From VRUE01 sp036557525 (GTDB taxonomy: Bacteria; Actinomycetota; Thermoleophilia; Solirubrobacterales; 70-9), in contig DATBHH010000006.1 in assembly GCA_036557525.1 (NCBI GenBank), positions 1 to 14,696 on the forward strand: a stretch of 14,696 bases of DNA, read 5' to 3'. Every line of letters starts with the position of its first letter. The stretch's first letter is position 1. Shown piece after piece: positions 1 to 6,089 of this stretch. The translations under genes and the position numbers were made by a program. The notes under the pieces are model-generated. The model searched no databases, was not told the DNA's origin, and was given only the letters and a program-made list of their open reading frames with translations.

Positions 1-1166
1 TCTTCTTCGCGCTGGTCGGCATCTCGATGATGCTGCTCGGGCTGAACCTGATCACGACGATCGTCACCATGCGGGCGCCGGGTCTGACCTGGCGCCGCCT
101 GCCGATCTTCTGCTGGGGCGCCCTCAGCACCTCGATCCTGATGGTGCTTGCCGCACCGGTCCTGATCGCGACGCTGCTGATGGTCGCGTTCGACCGCGGG
201 CTCCAGACCTCGTTCTTCCTCCCCAGCGCCGGCGGCAGTCCCTACCTGTTCCAGAATCTCTTCTGGTTCTTCGGCCATCCGGAGGTGTACGTGCTGGCGC
301 TGCCTGGAATGGGGATCCTGCTCGAGATCCTGCCCGTCTTCGCGCGGAAGCCGCTCTGGGGCTACAGGGTCGCCGTCGCCGGGCTGCTCGGGGTCATGCT
401 GCTCAGCTTCTTCGTCTGGCAGCACCACCTGTTCGTCAGCGGCCTCAACTCCGGGCTGCGGCCCTTCTACATGTTCTCGACCGAGTTGATCTCGATCCCG
501 ACCGGGCTCGTCTTCCTCTGCGGCATGGCAACTCTCTGGCGGGCGCGAATCCGGTACACGGTCCCGATGCTGTTCTGCCTGGCCTGGTTCTTCAACTTCT
601 TCATCGGCGGCGTCTCCGGAGTTTTCCTCTCCGACGTCCCGAGCGACGTCGCCACGCACGGCAGCTTCTTCGTCATGGCGCACTTCCACTACACGATCAT
701 GGGCGGCCTCGTCTTCACCTTCTTCGCGGCGATCTACTACTGGGTGCCGAAGATGTTCGGCGTGATGCTGAACGAAACGCTGGGCAAGATCCACTTCTGG
801 GCGATGTTCATCGCCTTCAACTCCACCTTCTTCCCGCTTTTCGCGCTCGGGCTGATGGGGATGCCGCGGCGGGTGGTCACCTATCCGTCGCATCTGCAGG
901 CCCTCAACGACTGGGTCTCGGTCTCGGCCTTCGTACTCGGGGCCTCGATGCTCGTCTTCCTCTTCAACGTCGTCTACTCGCTGGCGTTCGTGCGCGAGCC
1001 GGCAGCTGCCAATCCGTGGGACTCGAAGTCGCTCGAGTGGCAGACGCCGACCCCGGTGCCGCTCCACAACTTCGATCGGCCGCCGGTGATCGACTCCGAC
1101 CCGTATGAATACGGCCAGCCGCCGCCGCCGACGGTCCCCAGGGAGGCCCCGGCCGGAGCCGGGTAG
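1..1166 (+). CDS. ctaD: Cytochrome c oxidase subunit I, 5'-truncated
   Basis: This is the catalytic membrane subunit of a haem-copper terminal oxidase, which reduces O2 to water and pumps protons. The reading frame is open from base 3, so the N-terminus lies outside the window; 387 residues are visible (numbered from base 3). Direct hallmarks are GHPEVY (Cu_B His92, D-channel Glu94, Tyr96 of the His-Tyr crosslink), the WQHHLF pair (Cu_B ligands His141/142), and AHFHY (haem ligands His227 and His229), followed by GMPRR, which contacts haem propionates. Two canonical A-family positions differ: the K-channel lysine of PTGIK is Val170 (PTGLV), and the Mg-site His-Asp is His219-Gly220. The soluble C-terminal tail is Pro-rich. 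The stop lies 2 bp before the next gene, so it is co-transcribed with subunit III; subunit II is presumably upstream. The family call is very secure; the subtype is uncertain. Confidence 0.97.
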   Translation, partial: FFALVGISMMLLGLNLITTIVTMRAPGLTWRRLPIFCWGALSTSILMVLAAPVLIATLLMVAFDRGLQTSFFLPSAGGSPYLFQNLFWFFGHPEVYVLALPGMGILLEILPVFARKPLWGYRVAVAGLLGVMLLSFFVWQHHLFVSGLNSGLRPFYMFSTELISIPTGLVFLCGMATLWRARIRYTVPMLFCLAWFFNFFIGGVSGVFLSDVPSDVATHGSFFVMAHFHYTIMGGLVFTFFAAIYYWVPKMFGVMLNETLGKIHFWAMFIAFNSTFFPLFALGLMGMPRRVVTYPSHLQALNDWVSVSAFVLGASMLVFLFNVVYSLAFVREPAAANPWDSKSLEWQTPTPVPLHNFDRPPVIDSDPYEYGQPPPPTVPREAPAGAG

Positions 1167-1168
1167 TC

Positions 1169-1765
1169 ATGCAGGAGTCACTTCGACACCAGACCGAGGC
1201 CTATGTCGAGCCGCCGGAGTTGGCCGACCGCATCGACCGGGTCGGCTTCGGCCTCATCGCCGGCGCCACGATCACATTCTTCTTCTGCTTCGTCTTCGCC
1301 TACTTCTACCTGCGCTCGCTCGACAACAACGGCCTCTGGCGCCCGGCGGGCATCGACGCCCCGGATGGCTATGGGGTGGCGATCACGGTCGCCTTCGTGC
1401 TCAGCGCGGCGCTCTTCGCCTACGTCGCCCTGGCGGCGCGGTCGGGCCGCCGCTGGTCGATCATCGCCGGCATATCGCTCTTGCTCGGGTTCCTCGGCTG
1501 CGTCCTGCAGGCGTTCGAGTACGCGAACCTCGGCTTCGGTCCCGAAGACGGGGGCTACGCCAGCGTCTTCTACGGCTGGACGGCGTTCTTCACCGTGTTC
1601 GCGCTGATCGCGCTCTATCGGATCGAGACCATTTTCGCCTCCGGTTTGCGATATCGCGAGTCCGAGACATCCGAGCCGCCGCCGGACATCACGCCCGGCG
1701 CCTACTACTGGTTGCTCCTGGCGGCGATCTCGGTCCTGGCCTGGATACTTCTCTACCTGGTGTAG
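1169..1765 (+). CDS. ctaE: Cytochrome c oxidase subunit III (haem-copper oxidase)
   Basis: A 198-aa, strongly hydrophobic protein with about five membrane helices, the size of short bacterial subunit III proteins. It carries the family signature FAYFYLRS after the first helix (about residues 45-52) and QAFEY near residue 115. Subunit III stabilises subunit I and sustains its proton uptake. The ATG at 1169 is 2 bp downstream of the ctaD stop, with a weak GGAG about 10 nt upstream, so translational coupling is likely. It is divergent: the usual SE..FF glutamate in the first helix is absent (GATITFFF instead), and the FHGLHV-type histidine helix reads WTAFFTVFALIALY. Position and topology support the call more than close motif identity. 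Confidence 0.85.
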   Translation: MQESLRHQTEAYVEPPELADRIDRVGFGLIAGATITFFFCFVFAYFYLRSLDNNGLWRPAGIDAPDGYGVAITVAFVLSAALFAYVALAARSGRRWSIIAGISLLLGFLGCVLQAFEYANLGFGPEDGGYASVFYGWTAFFTVFALIALYRIETIFASGLRYRESETSEPPPDITPGAYYWLLLAAISVLAWILLYLV

Positions 1766-1768
1766 GAG

Positions 1769-1912
1769 ATGGCGATCGCAGCTATCACGGCCCTGCTGTT
1801 TGCGACCGCCGGCTGGACGACCTTCTCAGCCGTCTTTTCGACGGTGTTCCCGCTACTCGTCGTCATCGCCGTATTGAGCTGGTACTGGGTGGCCTCAAGA
1901 CGGCACCCGTGA
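1769..1912 (+). CDS. Small membrane protein in the oxidase operon (47 aa)
   Basis: The ATG lies 3 bp after the ctaE stop, immediately preceded by AGGAG. The frame runs 47 codons to a TGA that overlaps the GTG of the SCO-like gene (GTGA). The peptide begins MAIAAITALLF, is hydrophobic through about residue 43 (one long or two short helices, with FPLLVVIAVLSWYWV as the clearest) and ends basic (SRRHP), suggesting a cytoplasmic C-terminus. Its place between subunit III and the copper chaperone suggests a small accessory or subunit-IV-like component of the oxidase. That role is inferred only from context; I recognise no family. The tight coupling on both sides argues that it is a real gene. Confidence 0.65.
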   Translation: MAIAAITALLFATAGWTTFSAVFSTVFPLLVVIAVLSWYWVASRRHP

Positions 1913-2583
1913 GTGGATCGACCGAAGCCTTCAGCGAGAAGATGAAGCCGCGAGGGGTCACTCGGCGCCTTGCATTGGGCGCGGTGACGATCGCAGCGCT
2001 GATCGGCGTGGCGTTGGGAATCGGCCTGCATCTGGCCGGCAGCGGCAGCGGCGCTCAAAGGCCGGAGGTCAGCCTCAAAGGTCAGGCGATCTGGCCGCCG
2101 GGAATGAGGCCGGCGCCCGGCTTCTCGCTGCCGGACCAATCGGGCGAACTGTTCTCGCTGGCCTCGGCCCGAGGCCGGTCGGCGGTGCTCATGTTCATGG
2201 ACTCCCACTGCCACCAGGAGTGCCCGCTCGAGGGACGGGCGCTGGCCGCGGGCCTGCGCCGGGTTCCGGGTGAAGAGCGTCCGCTGATCGTCGTCGTCAG
2301 CGTCAACCCCTGGGAAGACACGCCCGCTTCCGCGCGGCGGGCGATCGCGCGCTTCGGCCTGGCGTCATTCGACTGGCGATGGCTGCTCGGCTCCAGGAAA
2401 CGCCTCGAACCCGTGTGGCGCAAGTTCAGAATCGAAGTGCGGCGGACACCCGGCGACATCGAACATACCGACGCGCTGTACCTGATCGACTCGCGTGGAT
2501 TCGAGCGGGCCGGGATGGTCTATCCGTTCCTGCCGACCTGGGTCAGCGACGACATCGGAACGCTCGCCGCCGAAGGGTCGTAG
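1909..2583 (+). CDS. SCO1/SenC-family copper chaperone, membrane-anchored
   Basis: SCO proteins deliver copper or reduce cysteines during assembly of the oxidase copper centres. With the GTG at 1909 the product is 224 aa: a short basic N-terminus, one membrane anchor (about residues 25-45), then a thioredoxin-like extracytoplasmic domain. Copper-site residues are visible: a CxxxC motif Cys101-HQE-Cys105 in SHCHQECP, and a distal histidine His186 (IEHTDALYLID), matching the SCO Cys-Cys-His triad. The long upstream extension of this frame lies over ctaE in another phase and is not coding. The GTG overlaps the preceding stop by 4 bp; the ATG at 1942, with a weak purine-rich leader, is an alternative giving 213 aa. 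Its position directly after the oxidase subunits fits the role. Confidence 0.88.
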   Translation: MSGSTEAFSEKMKPRGVTRRLALGAVTIAALIGVALGIGLHLAGSGSGAQRPEVSLKGQAIWPPGMRPAPGFSLPDQSGELFSLASARGRSAVLMFMDSHCHQECPLEGRALAAGLRRVPGEERPLIVVVSVNPWEDTPASARRAIARFGLASFDWRWLLGSRKRLEPVWRKFRIEVRRTPGDIEHTDALYLIDSRGFERAGMVYPFLPTWVSDDIGTLAAEGS

Positions 2584-2615
2584 CGCCCGGCCGGTCCGAC
2601 GTCTGGTCCAACCAT

Positions 2616-3533
2616 CTAGGGCCGGAAGCCTTTTTTCAGCAGCGCATTGACGTCCGCGACGGGGCCCAGGTGGCCCAGCTTGTCGGGGTTGACGATCGAG
2701 TTGACCGACTGGATCTCGCCGCTGTCGGTCTCGATGATCAGCGCGCTGATCAGCCGGCCGTCCGGGTCGTAGGCGAGCGCGCCGAGGCCGCCGTTGAGCT
2801 CGGCGCGGCGCAGTTCGACACCGCCGAACCGCTCGGCTCTTCTTCGGAACCCCATCATCGCCCGGGCGACGCGGCCCCGCCCGAGGAGCGCCCTGGCCAG
2901 CGCCGGCGCCTTGCCGCCACCGTCGCCGTGCAGCGAGGCCTCGGCGGCGAGCAGCGATTCCAGCTTCTGGAGGTTTCCCTCCTCGTAGGCGTCGAAGAAG
3001 CTGGCGGCGAGCCGGTCGTGCTGCTCGCGCGACGTCTCGAACCGCGGCTCCCGCTCGCCGACATGGCCCCGGGCCCGGACCGCGAGCTGGCGGACCGCGG
3101 CCGGGCTCTTGCCGAGGACCTCCGCGATCCGGTCGTGGGGATAGTCGAAGACCTCGCGCAGGAGGAACACCGCCCGCTCCTCGGGCGTCAGCGTCTCGAG
3201 CACCACCAGCAGGCCAAGGGAGAGCGAATCGGCGATCTCGGCGTGCCGCGCGGGGTCCTCCTCCTCCGCGGTGAGGATCGGCTCGGGAAGCCACTCGCCG
3301 GTGTAGACCTCGCGCCGCGCCCGGGCGGATCGCAGCTCGTCGATCGACAGTCGCGTCACCACGGTCGTGAAGTAGGCCTCGGGCGACTCGATATCGGAAC
3401 CCTCCTCGAGCTCGCGGTAGAGACGGAGGAATGCCTCCTGGACGACTTCCTCGGCTTCGCTGGCGCTGCCCAGCATCCTGTAGGCGATCGCGAACCCTTT
3501 CGGTCTCAGCCGATCGAACAGCTCGTCGATCAC
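2616..3533 (-). CDS. ECF41 (SigJ-like) RNA polymerase sigma factor with SnoaL-like C-terminal domain
   Basis: A 305-aa alternative sigma factor of the ECF41 group, whose C-terminal SnoaL-like extension replaces a separate anti-sigma factor. Region sigma2 covers about residues 5-75 (AYRMLGSASEAEEVVQEAFLR), WLPEP in the linker is at 81-85, and sigma4 covers about 108-160 (LTPEERAVFLLREVF). The two group hallmarks of the extension are DGGGK at 204-208 and NPDKL at 282-286. A 19-residue tail follows NPDKL. The GTG start overlaps the stop of the upstream membrane-protein gene (GTGA) and has GGGAG 7 nt upstream. It is the last gene of an operon led by an MFS transporter, an unusual partner, since ECF41 genes usually sit beside carboxymuconolactone decarboxylase/oxidoreductase/epimerase genes. 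A likely autoregulated promoter lies ahead of the transporter. Confidence 0.95.
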   Translation of the reverse strand: MIDELFDRLRPKGFAIAYRMLGSASEAEEVVQEAFLRLYRELEEGSDIESPEAYFTTVVTRLSIDELRSARARREVYTGEWLPEPILTAEEEDPARHAEIADSLSLGLLVVLETLTPEERAVFLLREVFDYPHDRIAEVLGKSPAAVRQLAVRARGHVGEREPRFETSREQHDRLAASFFDAYEEGNLQKLESLLAAEASLHGDGGGKAPALARALLGRGRVARAMMGFRRRAERFGGVELRRAELNGGLGALAYDPDGRLISALIIETDSGEIQSVNSIVNPDKLGHLGPVADVNALLKKGFRP

Positions 3534-3838
3534 CGGTGGGCTCCCATCATCGGTCGGTTACCCCGGATGAGGCGACCTTCACGCCGATCGCTCGGCATCG
3601 TGGCAATCCATTGCGACAGGCGCCGGATCAGGACGACCGGGGCGATGAGGGCGGCGGCGATCACCGCGAGGACCGCGGCGACCGCCAGGAGCGGCAACAA
3701 CGCCACGATCAGCAGCGCGACGATCGGCACCGCCAGCGGGAACAGCGCCATGGTGAGGATCCCGCCGCCGACCAGAAAGTCCGAAACCGTGTCGAGGAGA
3801 TTCGTCGTGGGCTGCTCGGTTGATTGCTCGGTGGACAT
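3530..3838 (-). CDS. Small two-helix membrane protein (102 aa), function unknown
   Basis: The protein has a polar, Thr/Gln-rich N-terminus (about 20 residues), then two closely spaced hydrophobic segments (about residues 22-45 and 47-71) rich in Ala/Leu/Val/Ile, and a basic C-terminal tail (RRL, DRREGRLIRGNR). I recognise no family. The ATG is preceded by AAGGAG with about 6 nt spacing. The gene starts 18 bp after the transporter stop, and its own stop overlaps the start of the ECF41 sigma gene by 4 bp, so all three are translated from one message. It might be a transporter accessory subunit or a membrane tether/sensor for the sigma factor; the sequence does not decide. Coding status is well supported by coupling, ribosome site and coherent topology. 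Confidence 0.82.
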   Translation of the reverse strand: MSTEQSTEQPTTNLLDTVSDFLVGGGILTMALFPLAVPIVALLIVALLPLLAVAAVLAVIAAALIAPVVLIRRLSQWIATMPSDRREGRLIRGNRPMMGAHR

Positions 3839-3856
3839 GATTGCTCCTTTCCTCGT

Positions 3857-5431
3857 TCACCCGGCGGGTGCCCCCGCCCCCTGCAGCGCGCCCTGGCCGT
3901 CCGCCTCGATCGACTCGATCGGTTCGCGCTCGATCTCGTGCTCGCGGACCAGCCAGAGGGCGAGCGCGGCGCCGACGAAGCAGACCACGCCGCCCAGCAC
4001 CAGCACCTCGTTGAAGCCGGAAAGGAAGCCTTCGCGCGCGGCGCTGATGACGGCGTCGTGGGTCTGCGGGGGGAACCCGGCGACGGCTCGCCCGAGATCA
4101 CCCGACGAGGCCGCTTCGACCAGCTGCCGCGGGTGGTCGCCGCTGGCGGCGGGCGTTCCCGCGGTCAGCGAGCTGACCCTGTCGGCGCCGCGGGCGACGA
4201 AGACCGCGCCCCAGACGGCGACCCCGACGGAGACTCCGACCTGGCGGAAGGTGTCCATGATCCCCGCCGCCATCCCGCTCCGCTCCTTGGGCACGACGCT
4301 CAGCGCGACGTCGCCGATCACCGGGTTGAGCAGTCCTCCGCCGACGCCGAGGACGAGGAAGCCGGCGAGCAGCGCCGTCCACTCCGAGCCGGCGTTGACC
4401 CCGGACATCAGCAGCAGGCCCGTTCCCGCCGTCGCGAGACCGAATCCCAGCAGCGCCCGCGCCGGCACCCTGGTGAGCAGCGCTCCGGCGACCGGTGCCA
4501 CCAGGAAGGTCACCACGGTGATCGGCAGGTAGCGGAGCCCGGCCTGGAACGGCGAGTAGCCGAGGTAGTCCTGGAGGTAGAGGCTGGTGTAGAGGAAGAG
4601 CGCGAACACCGAGACCGATAGCGCGAAGGCCGACAGCTGGATCCCGGTGAAGGAGGCGCGCCGGAAGAGGCCGAGCGGCAGCATCGGCTCGCGGACCCGG
4701 CTCTCGACCGCGACGAATGCCGCCATCAGCGCCGCCGCGCCCGCGAATAGCGAGACGATCAGCGTGCTGCCCCAGCCCTCGTCGTTGCCGCGCACGAGTG
4801 CCAGCACGAGCATGAAGAGGGCGCCGCTGAACGTCGCCACCCCCGGCCAGTCGATGCGGGTCGCGTGGGGGTCGCGGCTCGCGCGCAGCTTCGCGTAGGT
4901 GATCGCGATCGCCGCCAGGCCGATCGGCACGTTGAGGTAGAAGATCGACTGCCAGCCGAGGCCGTCGGTGAGCGCGCCGCCGACAAGCGGGCCGATCGCC
5001 ACCGCGACCCCGATCGTCGCCCCGTAGGCACCCATCGCCGTCGCCCGCTCGCGACCGGCGGGGAACTCCTGCGCGATCAGGGCCAGCGAGACGGCGAACA
5101 TCACCGCGCCGCCGATTCCCTGCAGGGCGCGGGAGAGGTTGAGGAAGGTCGGGTCCGGCGCCAGCGCGCAGAGCAGCGAGGCGAGCGAGAAGATGGCCAG
5201 GCCGGCGGTGAAGACGCGCCGCCGGCCGAGCCGGTCGGCGAGCGAGCCGGCCGAGAGCACCAGCGCCGCCAGCGTCAGCGCATATGCGTCGACCACCCAC
5301 TGCAGGTCGCTGAAGCTCGCGCCGAGGTCCTTGCGGATCGAGGGAAGCGCCACGTTGACGACCGTTATGTCGAGCAACAGCATGAAGGTCGCCACCGATA
5401 CCGCGATCAAAGTCCACCATTTGCGTGCCAT
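3857..5431 (-). CDS. MFS transporter, DHA2 family (EmrB/QacA-like, 14 TM)
   Basis: A 524-aa proton-driven multidrug-efflux-type transporter of the inner membrane. It starts in the first helix with LLLDITVVNVALPSI (residues 18-32, the DHA2 LDxTxVNVALP signature). Motif A GSLADRLGRRRVF is at about 62-74, and the GP..GG..W..IFYLNVPIG stretch, diagnostic of 14-TM drug/proton antiporters, follows. A polar loop of about 55 residues precedes the final helix, and the tail is acidic. I chose the ATG at 5431 because TGGAGG lies 7 nt upstream; the frame stays open 33 codons further but has no comparable ribosome site and would cover the promoter. It is the first gene of an operon with a small membrane protein and an ECF41 sigma factor, from an ECF41-type promoter. 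The substrate is unknown. Confidence 0.95.
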   Translation of the reverse strand: MARKWWTLIAVSVATFMLLLDITVVNVALPSIRKDLGASFSDLQWVVDAYALTLAALVLSAGSLADRLGRRRVFTAGLAIFSLASLLCALAPDPTFLNLSRALQGIGGAVMFAVSLALIAQEFPAGRERATAMGAYGATIGVAVAIGPLVGGALTDGLGWQSIFYLNVPIGLAAIAITYAKLRASRDPHATRIDWPGVATFSGALFMLVLALVRGNDEGWGSTLIVSLFAGAAALMAAFVAVESRVREPMLPLGLFRRASFTGIQLSAFALSVSVFALFLYTSLYLQDYLGYSPFQAGLRYLPITVVTFLVAPVAGALLTRVPARALLGFGLATAGTGLLLMSGVNAGSEWTALLAGFLVLGVGGGLLNPVIGDVALSVVPKERSGMAAGIMDTFRQVGVSVGVAVWGAVFVARGADRVSSLTAGTPAASGDHPRQLVEAASSGDLGRAVAGFPPQTHDAVISAAREGFLSGFNEVLVLGGVVCFVGAALALWLVREHEIEREPIESIEADGQGALQGAGAPAG

Positions 5432-5473
5432 GCGAAGTCCTCCAGGTCTCGTCTTCATGCGTCTCAATGGCAA

Positions 5474-5500
5474 GACGAGATGGCGGCCGCGGATGTGACT
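5474..5500 (-). promoter_or_regulatory. ECF41/SigJ-type promoter for the MFS-membrane protein-sigma operon
   Basis: Read on the minus strand, AGTCACA (5500-5494) is followed by exactly 16 bases and then CGTCTT (CGTC at 5477-5474). SigJ/ECF41 promoters are described as (T)GTCACA-N16-CGTC. The GTCACA core and the -10 match completely; only the first base of the 7-mer differs. Transcription would start near 5466, giving a leader of about 35 nt before the ATG at 5431. It is the mirror partner of the promoter at 5536-5562. Confidence 0.75.
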
Positions 5501-5535
5501 GCCCGGGTCCTTGTGTGACGAGTCGCGCACGGGGT

Positions 5536-5562
5536 TGTCACAGCGACCTCGTCGGCTTCGTC
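5536..5562 (+). promoter_or_regulatory. ECF41/SigJ-type promoter for the carboxymuconolactone decarboxylase-sigma operon
   Basis: TGTCACA (5536-5542), 16 bases, then CGTC (5559-5562, continuing TT) is an exact match to the described ECF41 promoter pattern TGTCACA-N16-CGTC. The predicted start lies near 5569, leaving a leader of about 29 nt that contains the AGGAGG ribosome site (5587-5592) ahead of the ATG at 5598. The gene order downstream is the classical ECF41 target arrangement. Confidence 0.85.
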
Positions 5563-5597
5563 TTCACTCCCGACAGCAGAAACGAGAGGAGGCGGAC

Positions 5598-6071
5598 ATG
5601 ACTCAGGAGTTCCCGGCGGGACGGATGCAGCTCGGCGATGAGGCCCCGAAGCCGCTGATGGCGGCGATGGTCAGGCTCGAGAGCTCGATTGAGCTGGAGG
5701 ATCGGCTCCACCACCTGTTGAGCCTCCGAGCCTCGCAGATCAACGGCTGCGCCTTCTGCATTGACATGCACTGGAAGGACGCGCGCGCTGCGGGCGAGCT
5801 CGAGGAGCGGCTCTACTCTCTCGACGCCTGGCGCGAGAGCCCGGTCTACGACCGGCGCGAGCGCGCCGCGCTCGAGCTCTGCGAGGCGATGACGCTGATC
5901 TCCGAGGGCCACGTGCCGGATGGTGTCTGGGAGCAGGCCAGCGACGCCCTCGGCGAGGAGCTTGCCCAGGTCGTCTTCGCGATCGCCGCGATCAACACCT
6001 GGAACCGGCTGATGATCACGACGCGGGCGGAGCCGGGCCACTACGAGCCCGGGATGCTCGCCGCTGCTTGA
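5598..6071 (+). CDS. Carboxymuconolactone decarboxylase / AhpD-like alkylhydroperoxidase family protein
   Basis: A 157-aa all-helical cytoplasmic protein. The family ranges from gamma-carboxymuconolactone decarboxylases to AhpD-type thiol peroxidases. The motif INGCAFCIDMHWKDA supplies the redox CxxC (Cys51, Cys54) and His58 in CxxCxxxH spacing, so the AhpD-like peroxidase or disulfide-reductase branch is favoured over a true decarboxylase. I chose the ATG at 5598 because AGGAGG lies 5 nt upstream and the ECF41 promoter ends upstream of it; the in-frame extension to 5511 would overlap that promoter. The gene is followed after 18 bp by an ECF41 sigma gene, the textbook ECF41 partnership, in which this kind of enzyme is the main sigma target. 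Its physiological substrate is unknown. Confidence 0.93.
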   Translation: MTQEFPAGRMQLGDEAPKPLMAAMVRLESSIELEDRLHHLLSLRASQINGCAFCIDMHWKDARAAGELEERLYSLDAWRESPVYDRRERAALELCEAMTLISEGHVPDGVWEQASDALGEELAQVVFAIAAINTWNRLMITTRAEPGHYEPGMLAAA

Positions 6072-6089
6072 GACCGCAGGATCGGGGTA

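Noticed and set aside
1105..1908. N-terminal extension of the SCO-like reading frame over ctaE
   Set aside because: It lies out of phase over a membrane protein gene and yields Arg/Pro-rich sequence; the anchor and thioredoxin fold begin only after the GTG at 1909.
2584..2615. Terminator between the convergent SCO-like and sigma genes
   Set aside because: Only a short GC-rich stretch is present, with no convincing stem and no T-tract, so it was not called.
2379..4532. Plus-strand open frame of 717 codons opposite the sigma/transporter operon
   Set aside because: It is antisense to three well-supported genes, has Arg/Ser/Thr-rich composition, and shows no recognisable domain or credible ribosome site.
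5494..5520. Additional minus-strand CGTCACA (5520-5514) as a second ECF41 promoter
   Set aside because: The bases 16 nt downstream read CACA, not CGTC, so it lacks a -10; the AGTCACA at 5500-5494 has the full match.
5511..5597. Longer start for the carboxymuconolactone decarboxylase-family gene
   Set aside because: It would cover the exact ECF41 promoter and lacks a ribosome site; AGGAGG is placed correctly only for the ATG at 5598.
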